Assembly: GCF_965279055.1 (NCBI RefSeq) | Contig: NZ_OZ257125.1 | Span: 1,364,001 to 1,428,000, forward strand | Reading direction: 5' to 3' | Length of the DNA: 64,000 bases | DNA from: Hydrocarboniphaga sp965279055 | Lineage (GTDB): Bacteria > Pseudomonadota > Gammaproteobacteria > Nevskiales > Nevskiaceae | The notes under the pieces: model-generated | Told to the model about the DNA's origin: nothing | Database searches by the model: none | Seen by the model: the letters and a program-made list of their open reading frames with translations, nothing else | Translations under genes and position numbers: made by a program | Part shown: piece after piece, positions 35,034 to 45,784 of the stretch | How positions within the stretch are numbered: position 1 is the stretch's first letter | Layout of the letters: each line of letters starts with the position of its first letter

Positions 35034-36691
35034 TCCGCGCGATACGCAGGCTCGCCGCCGGCACCGCCGCGCTGGGCTTCAGCGCGCCGGTATTCGCGGC
35101 CGCGCTCGAAGGGCAGGCGACCAAGCAGCCGCTCAACGTCACCGCAATCATCATGTTCTTCGCGTTCGTCGCCGCGACGCTGGGCATCACCTACTGGGCG
35201 GCCAAGCGCACGCGCTCGCGTTCGGACTTCTACACCGCCGGCGGCGGCATCACCGGCTTCCAGAACGGCCTGGCGATTGCCGGCGACTACATGTCGGCGG
35301 CCTCGTTCCTGGGTATTTCGGCGCTGGTGTTCGGCTCCGGTTTCGACGGTCTGATCTACTCGATCGGATTCCTGGTCGGCTGGCCGGTGATCATGTTCAT
35401 GATCGCGGAGCGCCTGCGCAACCTGGGCAAGTTCACCTTCGCCGACGTCGCCAGTTATCGCCTGCAGCAGAAGCCGATACGCCTGCTCGCGGCCGCCGGC
35501 ACGCTGGTCACGGTGGCCTTCTACCTGATCGCGCAGATGGTCGGCGCCGGCCAGTTGATCAAGCTGCTGTTCGGCCTGGACTACAACGTCGCCGTCGTCA
35601 TCGTCGGCGTGCTGATGATCGTCTACGTCACCTTCGGCGGCATGCTCGCGACCACCTGGGTGCAGATCATCAAGGCCGTGCTGTTGCTCGGCGGCGCCAG
35701 CTTCATGGCGTTCATGGTGATGAAGAACATGGGCTTCTCGATCGACAAGCTGTTCAGCAGCGCGGTCGCGGTGCACAAGGACGGCCAGGGCATCATGGCG
35801 CCGGGCAAGTTCGTCAAGGACCCGGTGTCCGCGGTGTCGCTGGGCATCGCGCTGATGTTCGGCACCGCCGGCCTGCCGCATATTTTGATGCGTTTCTTCA
35901 CGGTCAAGAACTCGGTCGAGGCGCGCAAGAGCGTGCTGTATGCGACCGGCTTCATCGGCTATTTCTACATCCTGACCTTCATCATCGGCTTCGGCGCGAT
36001 CGTGCTGATCGGCACCAACACCTTCTACCTCGACGGCGCCGGTCTGCGCGGTGGCAGCAACATGGCGGCGATCCATCTGGCGCACGCGGTCGGCGGCGAC
36101 ATGTTCCTTGGCTTCATCTCCGCAGTGGCCTTTGCGACGATCCTCGCCGTGGTCGCCGGCCTGACCCTGTCGGGTGCGGCGGCAGTGTCGCACGACGTGT
36201 ATGCCAACGTGTTCAAGGGTGGCAAGGCCAACGAGAAGGACGAGATCCGCGTGTCCAAGATCGCGACGGTCGGCCTCGGCATCCTCGCGATCGGTCTGGG
36301 CATCGCGTTCGAAAAACAGAACGTCGCCTTCATGGTCGGCCTGGCTTTCGCGGTTGCCGCCAGCGCCAACTTCCCGGTGCTGCTGCTGTCGATGATGTGG
36401 AAAGGCCTGACCACGCGCGGCGCGGTGCTGGGCGGCGGGCTCGGCCTGCTGTCGGCGGTGAGCCTGACCGTGCTGAGCCCGGCGGTGTGGGTGAAAGTGC
36501 TGGGATTCCCGGAGGCGATTTTCCCCTACGACGCGCCGGCGATCTTCTCGATGCCGATCGCCTTCATCGGCTGCTGGCTGGGCTCGATCACCGATTCCAG
36601 CCGCAACGCCGTCAATGAAGCGGCGCGTTACACCGAGCAGCTGGTGCGCGCGGAAACCGGTTATGGCGCGAGCACCGCGTCCAGCCACTAA
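35030..36691 (+). CDS. actP: cation/acetate symporter ActP
   Basis: 553 residues of the sodium:solute symporter family with about 13 spans after an N-terminal leader (to about residue 25). ActP marks include SRSDFYTAGGGITGFQNG, IAGDYMSAASFLG and FTFADVASYRLQ. It imports acetate with a cation, feeding Acs. The ATG overlaps yjcH. The frame ends with an acceptable C-terminal RYTEQLVRAETG helix. The 102 bases to acs suggest either read-through or a separate acs promoter. Confidence 0.97.
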   Translation: MIRAIRRLAAGTAALGFSAPVFAAALEGQATKQPLNVTAIIMFFAFVAATLGITYWAAKRTRSRSDFYTAGGGITGFQNGLAIAGDYMSAASFLGISALVFGSGFDGLIYSIGFLVGWPVIMFMIAERLRNLGKFTFADVASYRLQQKPIRLLAAAGTLVTVAFYLIAQMVGAGQLIKLLFGLDYNVAVVIVGVLMIVYVTFGGMLATTWVQIIKAVLLLGGASFMAFMVMKNMGFSIDKLFSSAVAVHKDGQGIMAPGKFVKDPVSAVSLGIALMFGTAGLPHILMRFFTVKNSVEARKSVLYATGFIGYFYILTFIIGFGAIVLIGTNTFYLDGAGLRGGSNMAAIHLAHAVGGDMFLGFISAVAFATILAVVAGLTLSGAAAVSHDVYANVFKGGKANEKDEIRVSKIATVGLGILAIGLGIAFEKQNVAFMVGLAFAVAASANFPVLLLSMMWKGLTTRGAVLGGGLGLLSAVSLTVLSPAVWVKVLGFPEAIFPYDAPAIFSMPIAFIGCWLGSITDSSRNAVNEAARYTEQLVRAETGYGASTASSH

Positions 36692-36717
36692 GCCCGTTGT
36701 GAACAGCGCGCCGGGTG

Positions 36718-36741
36718 TGGACGATTCAGCACGATCGTCCA
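36718..36741. promoter_or_regulatory. inverted repeat in the actP-acs gap
   Basis: Eight-base perfect arms TGGACGAT and ATCGTCCA around TCAGCACG, 53 bases before the acs ATG. It could be an operator for acs or an mRNA processing/termination hairpin; no T-run follows. It is not the GACCAA dyad seen at the other acetate genes. Confidence 0.45.
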
Positions 36742-36793
36742 TACTCGGCGCGTGCGGATGTAATCGATACCCATATCAAGAAGAGCCAAAGCC

Positions 36794-38761
<1,968 letters not shown>

Positions 38762-38776
38762 TTTCTGCGGGGTTCC

Positions 38777-38838
38777 AGTCGCGGACAGGGTCCGCTCCTA
38801 CAAGTGTGGCTCGTGTAGGAGCGGACCCTGTCCGCGAC
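38777..38838. repeat. REP-like pair in inverted order
   Basis: The two arms occur in the opposite order from the other members: AGTCGCGGACAGGGTCCGC...CTAC first, then GTAGGAGCGGACCCTGTCC...GCGAC, with 13 bases between. The single-stranded product would therefore fold with CTCCTAC and GTAGGAG at the loop. It lies between the acs and LysE stop codons of convergent genes, where it may help separate transcription. Confidence 0.85.
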
Positions 38839-38843
38839 CTGTT

Positions 38844-39464
38844 TCAGCGCGCCAGCAAACTCAGCAGCCCCAGCGCAATCAGCAGCACGCCCATGCCGCG
38901 ATCGATCCAGTGCGCCTGGCTCATCAGCCGGCGACGCACGGCCGGATGCCCCAGCGACCAGGCGGCCAGGCTGAACCAGGCGGCGGTGGTCAGCAGAATC
39001 CATGCGCCGAGAGCCAAGCGCAGCGACACCGGCGTCGCCGTCGTCACCAGCGCCGAGCACAGCGCCAGGAAATACAGCATCGCCTTGGCGTTGAGCAGAT
39101 TGGTTGCCGCGCCGATCGCGAAGCTGCGGCTCGCCGGCAACGCCGGTGCTTCGGGCGCGTCTTGCTTCAGCGGCTGCGGTTGCGCGCGCAGCGCGTTGAC
39201 GCCCATGTACAGCAGAAACGCGGCGCCGCCGTAACGCAGCACGTCGAGCAGCACCGGCACGCGCTCGATCACCCAGCCCAGCCCGAACAGCGCCCAGCCG
39301 ACATGAAAGCTCAGCGCGCTGGCGATACCGAGTGCGGTGTAGATGCCGGCACGGCGACCGTAGGCCAGCGTCTGACGCGTGACCATCGCGAAGTCCGGGC
39401 CCGGCGACATCACCGCCAGCAGATGCGTGCCCGCGGCGGTCAGCAGCAAGGTGGTGCTGTTCAT
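38844..39464 (-). CDS. LysE/RhtB-family amino-acid exporter
   Basis: 206 residues with six membrane spans. The N-terminal segment LLLTAAGTHLLAVMSPGPDFAMVTRQ contains the family proline-glycine motif, and ATNLLNAKAMLYFLAL is the central conserved segment. Such proteins export amino acids such as homoserine, leucine or threonine; substrate unknown here. Its ATG overlaps the end of the GNAT gene (ATGA), so both are in one operon. Confidence 0.92.
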   Translation of the reverse strand: MNSTTLLLTAAGTHLLAVMSPGPDFAMVTRQTLAYGRRAGIYTALGIASALSFHVGWALFGLGWVIERVPVLLDVLRYGGAAFLLYMGVNALRAQPQPLKQDAPEAPALPASRSFAIGAATNLLNAKAMLYFLALCSALVTTATPVSLRLALGAWILLTTAAWFSLAAWSLGHPAVRRRLMSQAHWIDRGMGVLLIALGLLSLLAR

Positions 39465-40021
39465 GGCGCTGCGCTGCGATTCGAGCCCGGCCAGGGGCCG
39501 TCGGGCTGGCCCGGGTCGTCGATGAGCTTGGTCTCCTCGCGATAGACCGTCATGCCGCGCGCCTGGTAGTTCGGCAGCGCCGCGGTGCCGTCGAGCGTGC
39601 AGGTGTGTACCCAGACGCGTCGCGGCGCGTCCATTTCCCAGGCGTGCCGGATCGCCTCGGACAACAGCCAGCCGCCGAGGCCCTGGCCGATGAATTCCGG
39701 CAGCAGGCCGAAGTAGGCGATCTCCACGTCCTGCTGCTGGCGCTCCAGCTCGACATAGCCGGCCGGCGTGCCGCGGACGCTGAGCAGCCAGGTGTGCACG
39801 CCGGGCCGCTCCAGATACTCGCGCCACTGCGTCTGCGTCCAGCCGAGGCGGTCGCGCCAGTACCAGTCGCCGCCGACCGCGGTGTAGAGAAAGCGGCTGA
39901 ACGCCGGGCAAGGCACTTCGGCGCGGCGCAGCTGCACGTCGGCGACGCGCGGCGGCGGCGCGGCGCGCAGCTCGTCCGGCGAGCGCATCTGCAGGTAGGT
40001 GATCGTGACCGGGGTCGTCAT
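39461..40021 (-). CDS. GNAT-family N-acetyltransferase
   Basis: 186 residues with the acetyl-CoA binding loop LLPEFIGQGLGGWLL (R/Q-x-x-G-x-G/A type) near 115-130 and the adjoining strand VEIAYFGL. A C-terminal ALPNYQARGMTVYREE is characteristic of the fold. Substrate unknown; co-transcription with an amino-acid exporter suggests a small amine or amino-acid derivative. Divergent from the sigma factor gene. Confidence 0.88.
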   Translation of the reverse strand: MTTPVTITYLQMRSPDELRAAPPPRVADVQLRRAEVPCPAFSRFLYTAVGGDWYWRDRLGWTQTQWREYLERPGVHTWLLSVRGTPAGYVELERQQQDVEIAYFGLLPEFIGQGLGGWLLSEAIRHAWEMDAPRRVWVHTCTLDGTAALPNYQARGMTVYREETKLIDDPGQPDGPWPGSNRSAAP

Positions 40022-40097
40022 GGCGGCATGGCGGCGAATCGGGCGATCATTCTAAGGCGGCTTAAACCTTCGGCGTGGCTGGCGCATCAGAGGCTCG

Positions 40098-40739
40098 ATG
40101 ATGTCCGCAATCGCCCACAACCTACCGACTCACAGCCCGGAGACCGCGTCCTTGGTGTCTCAGCAGGCGGTCCTGACGACGAGCGACCCGGCGGCGGCCG
40201 ACGCCGACGATCTGCGCCTGGCCAGGGCCGCGGCGGCCGGCGATGCGCACGCCTTCGAGCAGCTGTATCGGCGCCATGTGAGCCGCATTCGCGGCCTGTG
40301 CTGGCGCCTGGTCAACGGCGACGACAAGCGCGCCGACCAGGCCACGCAGGACGCCTTCGTCCGCGCCTGGGAAAAGCTCGGCTCGTTCCGCGGCGACAGC
40401 CAGTTCTCGACCTGGCTGCACCGGCTGACGGTGAACCTGGTGCTCGGCGAATACCGGCTGATGAAGCGCTGGGTCACGTTCGAGGACGTCGCCGAAGCGG
40501 CCGGCGACGAAGGCGATGGCGTGCCGGTGGACGAGCATCCGCAGCAGCAGACCGCGGACCGCATGGATCTGGAAAAAGCGCTGGCGAAGCTGCCGCCGGG
40601 CGCGCGCAGCGTGTTGCTGCTGCACGACGTCGAGGGTTACCAGCACGACGAAATTTCGGAGTTGACCGGCATCGCGGTCGGCACCTCCAAGGCGCAGCTG
40701 CACCGCGCCCGCAAGCTGATGAGAGGTTTTCTGCAATGA
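40098..40739 (+). CDS. ECF sigma factor (RpoE-like)
   Basis: 213 residues: sigma region 2 (DAHAFEQLYRRHVSRIRGLCWRL, then DQATQDAFVRAWEKLGSFRGDSQFSTWL at about 55-115) and region 4 (LAKLPPGARSVLLLHDVEGYQHDEISELTGIAVGTSKAQLHRARKLMRG). An extra N-terminal 35 residues are not sigma-like; the start could be the second Met. The next gene overlaps by ATGA and encodes a one-span membrane protein, probably the anti-sigma factor. The target promoters are not visible. Confidence 0.93.
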   Translation: MMSAIAHNLPTHSPETASLVSQQAVLTTSDPAAADADDLRLARAAAAGDAHAFEQLYRRHVSRIRGLCWRLVNGDDKRADQATQDAFVRAWEKLGSFRGDSQFSTWLHRLTVNLVLGEYRLMKRWVTFEDVAEAAGDEGDGVPVDEHPQQQTADRMDLEKALAKLPPGARSVLLLHDVEGYQHDEISELTGIAVGTSKAQLHRARKLMRGFLQ

Positions 40740-41290
40740 ACGATATCCACGACAACGAGCACGAGCACGAGCTGCCGCCGATCGCCGGCCTCAAAGGCCT
40801 GAGCATGGAGCGCGCGCCCGAGCACGATCTGTGGCCGGCGATCCAGGCGCGGATCCAGACGCAGGCGCAGACCCAGCGCGTGCAGCGCCTGCCGCCGCCG
40901 CGTCGCCGCTGGGTGCCGCTGGCCGCCGCCGCGAGCGTCACCGCGCTGATCGCCGGCCTGATCGTCGTGCGCCAGTTGCAGACGCCGCCGCCTGGAGCGC
41001 CGACCACGGTCGCAGCGGTGTCCGGGCAGCCGGCCACGACGTCGCCGCAGCTCGCCCAGGCCGACGACGGCTTGCACACGGTGGCGATGCGCGCAGCTTC
41101 GCGCGACGAAATGCAGGGTGCCAATCGCGCGCTGATCAAGGCCAACCTGAAGATCGTCAAAAGCGCCGAAAGCCAGTTGCGCCAGGCGCTGGCGGCCGAT
41201 CCCAACGATGCCTATCTGCAGAACCTGCTGCTCAGCACGCAGAGCCAGAAACAACATTTGAGCGGTCTGCTCGACCGCCAGCTTATTTGA
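40736..41290 (+). CDS. one-span membrane protein, probable anti-sigma partner
   Basis: 184 residues: a His/Glu-rich cytoplasmic N-terminus (NDIHDNEHEHELPPIAG), a basic stretch and a membrane span about 58-78 (WVPLAAAASVTALIAGLIVV), then a Gln/Ser/Thr-rich periplasmic domain with helices. It lacks a classical HxxxCxxC zinc motif. Position after the sigma factor and the membrane layout suggest an anti-sigma factor; similarity to known families is not visible to me. Confidence 0.65.
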   Translation: MNDIHDNEHEHELPPIAGLKGLSMERAPEHDLWPAIQARIQTQAQTQRVQRLPPPRRRWVPLAAAASVTALIAGLIVVRQLQTPPPGAPTTVAAVSGQPATTSPQLAQADDGLHTVAMRAASRDEMQGANRALIKANLKIVKSAESQLRQALAADPNDAYLQNLLLSTQSQKQHLSGLLDRQLI

Positions 41291-41335
41291 GTTATTGATT
41301 TGAGTTATCGAGGCCCGAGAGGGCAGGAGCTGCAC

Positions 41336-42313
41336 ATGAAGACCCCGATCAGACCCTTGATCACCGCCGCACTGCTGGCTTTCGGCAGTGTCGCGGCGCA
41401 GGCCGCTGCGCCGGTCGCGCCGCCGTCGCCGCCATCACCTCCGTCGCCGCCGTCGCAGCACGACTGGCACAGCCGCGGCGGTGACGACTATGACGACGCC
41501 GCCAGCACCATCGACGAGCGTCGTCCGCTGAAGGCCGATGCGAAAGTGCGCATCTCCAATGTCGCCGGCTCGGTGCAGGTTTCGGCCTGGGACAAGAACG
41601 AGGCCTACGTCACCGGCGAACTCGGGCATGGCGCGGAGAAGCTCGACATCAGCGGCAGCGACGGCAACCTCGAAATCGTGGTGAAAACACCGAAGAACTC
41701 GCGCAATGTCAGCGGCACCGACCTGCGCGTGATGCTGCCGGCCAATGCCGTACTCACTATCGACGCGGTCAGCGCCGACGTGATCGTGCAGGGCATCAAG
41801 GGCAAGGTGGTCGCGGCGACGGTGTCGGGCGAGCTGACCCTGAGCCTGGCCTCGGACGAAGTCGAGGCGCGCACCGTCAGCGGGGACGTGGTGCTGAAAT
41901 CGCCGACCAAGGTCTGCAGCATCAACACCATCAGCGGCGACGTGCGTGTCACCGGACCCAGCGGCAGGCTCAAGCTGGAGACCGTCTCCGGCGACGCCGA
42001 GCTGGTCGGCGGCACGTTCAGCGACTTGAGCCTGAAGTCGATCTCCGGCGACTACAACGTCGAGGCCGCGCTGACCGGCGACGGCCGGCTGACCGGCGAA
42101 ACCCTGTCCGGCGAAATGCGCGTGCGGCTGCCGCAGGCGACCTCGGCGCTGGTGAGCCTGCACACCTTCAGCGGTGAAGTGCGCAGCGCCTTCGGCGGCG
42201 GCAGCGCCTCCGACGAGGAGCGCCGCGAACGCAAGGAATTCAAGATCGGCGACGGCCGCGCACGGGTCGACCTGTCGAGCTTTTCCGGGGATATTCGCCT
42301 GGAAAAGCGTTAG
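41336..42313 (+). CDS. exported DUF4097 beta-repeat protein
   Basis: 325 residues from the ATG at 41336 with AGGAG upstream. Signal peptide ending near AQA (residue 23), a short low-complexity PPSPPSPPSPPSQ segment, then repeated short beta units with ISNVAGSVQVSA, VSGELTLSLAS, TVSGDVVLKS, TISGDVRVTG, TLSGEMRVRL and FSGDIRLEK, the DUF4097 beta-helix pattern. Likely an envelope protein controlled by the adjacent sigma factor. Function unknown. Confidence 0.85.
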   Translation: MKTPIRPLITAALLAFGSVAAQAAAPVAPPSPPSPPSPPSQHDWHSRGGDDYDDAASTIDERRPLKADAKVRISNVAGSVQVSAWDKNEAYVTGELGHGAEKLDISGSDGNLEIVVKTPKNSRNVSGTDLRVMLPANAVLTIDAVSADVIVQGIKGKVVAATVSGELTLSLASDEVEARTVSGDVVLKSPTKVCSINTISGDVRVTGPSGRLKLETVSGDAELVGGTFSDLSLKSISGDYNVEAALTGDGRLTGETLSGEMRVRLPQATSALVSLHTFSGEVRSAFGGGSASDEERRERKEFKIGDGRARVDLSSFSGDIRLEKR

Positions 42314-42321
42314 TTTTGGCT

Positions 42322-42437
42322 AACCCCTCTCCCTCCGGGAGAGCGGCAGGGGTGAGGGTCTCCAAGCATCAGGCCAGCTTGAATCTGAGACGCCCTCACC
42401 CGGCGCTTCGCGCCACCCTCTCCCGAAGGGAGAGGGC
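42322..42437. repeat. CCCTCTCCC/GGGAGAGGG-type intergenic repeat pair
   Basis: A left block (AACCCCTCTCCC, TCCGGGAGAG, GGGGTGAGGG) and a right block with complementary pieces (CCCTCACCC, CACCCTCTCCCGAAGGG, AGAGGGC) form a complex inverted repeat. Dispersed elements of this look are frequent in Xanthomonas and Pseudomonas genomes. No coding. Confidence 0.7.
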
Positions 42438-42514
42438 AAGGCAGCGCTGAGCAGGCAAGGCCGCCGCAAGCCGGCGTGTCGTAGACTGATGGTTAGCCCT
42501 TTTCGTGGTGCCCG

Positions 42515-43888
42515 ATGGTCCTGCTCCAAGACAGCCTGCTGCTGGTCGTCGCTTTTGTGCTGGTTCTGCTGAATGGTTTCTTCGTCGCGGCCGAGTTTGC
42601 GATCGTCAAGCTGCGCCGCAGCCGGGTGGAGGATCTGGCCAGCGCGCATGGCTGGCGCGGCGGCATGCTGCGGCGGGTGCACGACAATCTCGACGCCTAT
42701 CTGTCGGCCTGCCAGCTCGGCATCACGCTGGCCTCGCTGGGCCTGGGCTGGATCGGCGAGCCGGCCTTTGCCGGACTGCTGGAAATGCCGCTGGCGGCGA
42801 TCGGCATCGAATCGATGGAAGTGGTGCACAGCATCGCCTTCGTCGTCGCTTTCGCGGTGATCTCCTACCTGCACATCGTGCTCGGCGAGTTGGCGCCGAA
42901 GTCGCTGGCGCTGCGCCGGCCCGAGGCGCTGTCGCTGATCACCGCCGGCCCGCTCTATGTTTTCTACTGGCTGATGTACCCGGCGATCTGGTTTTTGAAC
43001 ACCAGTTCCAACGCACTGCTCAAGCGCCTGGGCCTGGGCGCGGCGGCCGGCGGCCATGGCAGCGACGCGTATTACAGCCCGGAAGAGCTTCAGACCATCC
43101 TGCATCACAGCCGCCGCGTCACCGAAGGCCCCGAGATCGAGATCAAGACCATCGTCGCGCATACGCTCGAGCTGGCGGACCTCGAAGCCGGCGACCTGAT
43201 GCGGCCGTTCCGCGAGCTGGTCACGCTGCGCTCCGACGACAGCTACGCGGAAATCCGCCGCACCATCCAGAACCACCGCTTCAGCCGCTACGTGCTGCTC
43301 GAGGCCGAGGACGACGACCGTGAAGACGAAATCGTGCTCGGCCTGCTGCACGTCAAGGACATCCTGCTCGAACCGGGCGGCGACGACGTGCAGTCGCGGC
43401 TGCGCCGACACATCCGCGAAGTGCTGGAAGTGCGCGAAGAAGAATCGGCGCTGGAGCTGATGCGCCGCTTCCGCGGCGGCGCGCCGCACCTGGCGCTGGT
43501 GCGCGACAACGACGAGCGCCTGGTCGGCTTCGTGACGATGGAAGACATCCTCGAGACGATCTTCGGCGAGATCACCGACGAGCACGAGACCAGCCGCCAG
43601 AAGAGCACCGACCGGCGCTTCGTCTGGCTGCCCGACGGCAGCTTCCTGGTGCCGGGCGACACGCCGGTGTATCGCATCGAGCGCGAGCTCGGCCGCGAGA
43701 TCGAGGAGGCCGAGGACGAGGACGTCAGCACCGTCGGCGGCCTGATCATGAGCAAGCTCGACCGCGTGCCGGGCGAGGGTGACAACGCCCAGTTCGAGGA
43801 TTTCGCCGCGCTGGTGCGCCGGGTCCAGGGCAACCGCGTGCTGCTGGTCAAGATCACGCCGCAGGTGAAGTCGGCGCGGCGCGATTGA
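42515..43888 (+). CDS. CNNM/CorC-family (hemolysin-like) membrane protein
   Basis: 457 residues: DUF21 membrane domain (1-200; LNGFFVAAEFAIVKLR and LGELAPKSLALRRPEA), two CBS domains (about 220-345; MRPFRELVTLRSDDSYAEI, GFVTMEDILETIFGEITDE), and a C-terminal transporter-associated CorC/HlyC domain (365-450). Members export or regulate magnesium and cobalt; the hemolysin name is historical. It stands alone between two repeat elements. Confidence 0.93.
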   Translation: MVLLQDSLLLVVAFVLVLLNGFFVAAEFAIVKLRRSRVEDLASAHGWRGGMLRRVHDNLDAYLSACQLGITLASLGLGWIGEPAFAGLLEMPLAAIGIESMEVVHSIAFVVAFAVISYLHIVLGELAPKSLALRRPEALSLITAGPLYVFYWLMYPAIWFLNTSSNALLKRLGLGAAAGGHGSDAYYSPEELQTILHHSRRVTEGPEIEIKTIVAHTLELADLEAGDLMRPFRELVTLRSDDSYAEIRRTIQNHRFSRYVLLEAEDDDREDEIVLGLLHVKDILLEPGGDDVQSRLRRHIREVLEVREEESALELMRRFRGGAPHLALVRDNDERLVGFVTMEDILETIFGEITDEHETSRQKSTDRRFVWLPDGSFLVPGDTPVYRIERELGREIEEAEDEDVSTVGGLIMSKLDRVPGEGDNAQFEDFAALVRRVQGNRVLLVKITPQVKSARRD

Positions 43889-43935
43889 TCGTGAGTCTGA
43901 AGCTGCGTCTTCCGGAAGCCACCGCCTGACTGAAA

Positions 43936-44040
43936 TTCCCTCCCCCGCCTGCGGGGGCGGGTTAGGGTGGGGGCGTTCGTCGCGGAGTTGCTCTGTCGTC
44001 TCGCCCCATCCCGGCCTTCCCCCGCAGGCGGGGGAAGGAG
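43936..44040. repeat. CCCCCGCCTGCGGGGG-type repeat pair
   Basis: Two copies of CCCCCGC-tGCGGGGG hairpins: CCTCCCCCGCCTGCGGGGGC at the left and CCTTCCCCCGCAGGCGGGGG at the right, in inverted order about 65 bases apart, with GGGTTAGGGTGGGGG and CCCCATCCCGG between. The element forms either two small hairpins or one long one. It sits directly before proS. Confidence 0.75.
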
Positions 44041-44083
44041 ACAAAAGCTAGAATCGCCGCCTTTCCGTAAAGCCAGTCCTGCC

Positions 44084-45784
44084 ATGCGCCTGTCCCGCTT
44101 CCCTCTCAGCACCACCAAAGAAACGCCGGCCGATGCCGAGATCATCAGCCACCGGCTGATGCTGCGCTCCGGCATGATCCGCAAGCTCGGCACCGGGCTG
44201 TACAGCTGGATGCCGATCGGCCTGCGCGTGATGCGCAAGGTCGAGAACATCGTGCGCGAGGAGATGAACCGCGCCGGCGCGCTGGAGCTGCTGATGCCGA
44301 CGGTGCAGCCCGGCGAGCTGTGGCAGGAATCCGGCCGCTGGGACGTGATGGGCGCCGAAATGCTGCGCTTCAAGGACCGCCACAAGAACGACTTCATCTA
44401 CAGCCCGACCGCCGAGGAAGCGGTCACGCACCACGTGCGCCAGGACATCCGCAGCTACAAGCAGCTGCCGATCAACTACTACCAGATCCAGACCAAGTTC
44501 CGCGACGAGCGCCGCCCGCGGTTCGGTGTGATGCGCGCGCGCGAATTCATCATGAAGGACGCGTACTCCTTCCACATGGACATGGACAGCCTGGTCGCCG
44601 AATACCACAACATGCGCGCCGCCTATACGCGCATCTTCACGCGCATCGGCGCGGAATTTCGCGCGGTGCAGGCGGATTCCGGCAACATCGGCGGCGCCGC
44701 CAGCGAGGAGTTCCACATTCTCGCCGGCGCCGGTGAAGACCTGCTCGCGGTGTCCACCGAAGGCGACTACGCGGCGAATGTCGAGGCCGCGGAAACCCAG
44801 CCCTCCGGCCTGCCGGCGCCCGCACCGGCCATGTCAATGGAAACCGTGCCGACGCCGGGGCAGAAGAGCTGCGAGCAGGTTGCCGCCTTTCTGAAAATTC
44901 CGCTGGCGACGACCACCAAGCTGCTGGTCGCCAAGGCCGCCGACGGCGGCCTGATCGGCATCGTGCTGCGCGGCGATCACGAGCTCAACGAGATCAAGGC
45001 GTCCAAGCATCCGAAGATCGCGTCGCCGTTCGAGATGGCCAGGGTCGAAGACGTGCAGGCGAAGTTCGGCTGCGAAGTCGGCTATCTCGGCCCGGTCAAT
45101 TGCCCGATCGAAGTGATCGCCGACTTTGCCGCCGCCGAACTCGGCGATTTCGTCTGCGGTGCCAACGCCAGCGGCGCGCACATTAAGGGCGTCAACTGGG
45201 GGCGCGACTGCGCGGCGCCGGAAACCGCGGATCTGCGCATGATCGTCGAAGGCGATCCCTCGCCGGATGGCAAAGGAACCATCAGATTGCTGCGCGGCAT
45301 CGAAGGCGGGCACGTGTTCCAGCTCGGCCAGAAGTACAGCAAGGCAATGAACCTGACGGTGCTGAACGAGTCCGGCGAGGCGGTCACGCCGCAGATGGGC
45401 TGCTACGGCATCGGCGTGTCGCGCCTGGTCGCGGCGGTGATCGAGCAGAGCCATGATGCCAACGGCATCGTCTGGCCGGACGCGATCGCGCCGTTCCGCG
45501 TGATCGTCACGCCGATCGGCACCGACAAGTCGCAGGCGGCCAAAGACACCGCCGAGCAGCTTTATAACGAGCTGATCGCAGCCGGCGTCGACGCGCTGCT
45601 CGATGATCGCGGCCTGCGTCCCGGCCCGATGTTCGCCGACGCCGACCTGATCGGCATTCCGCATCGCATCGTCATCGGCGACAAGGGCCTGGCGAATTCG
45701 CAGTTCGAGTACAAGCATCGTCGCGCCGAGAAGGCCGAGATGATAGACGCGAACCTTGCCGCGGTACTCGCCAAGCTGGCCTGA
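44084..45784 (+). CDS. proS: prolyl-tRNA synthetase
   Basis: 566 residues, the bacterial ProRS length. Class II motifs are visible: motif 1 around the SGMIRKLGTGLYSWMPIGLR segment, motif 2 in FRDERRPRFGVMRAREFIMKD, motif 3 near GCYGIGVSRL. The roughly 180-residue editing insertion (about 225-410), which hydrolyses Ala-tRNA(Pro), is present with LLVAKAADGGLIGIVLRGDHELNEIK. Mischarged Cys-tRNA(Pro) would be cleared by the ybaK product encoded at 4445-4918. The ATG at 44084 is within a few bases of the family start. Confidence 0.98.
   Translation: MRLSRFPLSTTKETPADAEIISHRLMLRSGMIRKLGTGLYSWMPIGLRVMRKVENIVREEMNRAGALELLMPTVQPGELWQESGRWDVMGAEMLRFKDRHKNDFIYSPTAEEAVTHHVRQDIRSYKQLPINYYQIQTKFRDERRPRFGVMRAREFIMKDAYSFHMDMDSLVAEYHNMRAAYTRIFTRIGAEFRAVQADSGNIGGAASEEFHILAGAGEDLLAVSTEGDYAANVEAAETQPSGLPAPAPAMSMETVPTPGQKSCEQVAAFLKIPLATTTKLLVAKAADGGLIGIVLRGDHELNEIKASKHPKIASPFEMARVEDVQAKFGCEVGYLGPVNCPIEVIADFAAAELGDFVCGANASGAHIKGVNWGRDCAAPETADLRMIVEGDPSPDGKGTIRLLRGIEGGHVFQLGQKYSKAMNLTVLNESGEAVTPQMGCYGIGVSRLVAAVIEQSHDANGIVWPDAIAPFRVIVTPIGTDKSQAAKDTAEQLYNELIAAGVDALLDDRGLRPGPMFADADLIGIPHRIVIGDKGLANSQFEYKHRRAEKAEMIDANLAAVLAKLA

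Noticed and set aside
42322..42437. Intrinsic terminator after the DUF4097 gene
   Set aside because: Hairpins lack a T-run and match a dispersed repeat type better than a terminator.
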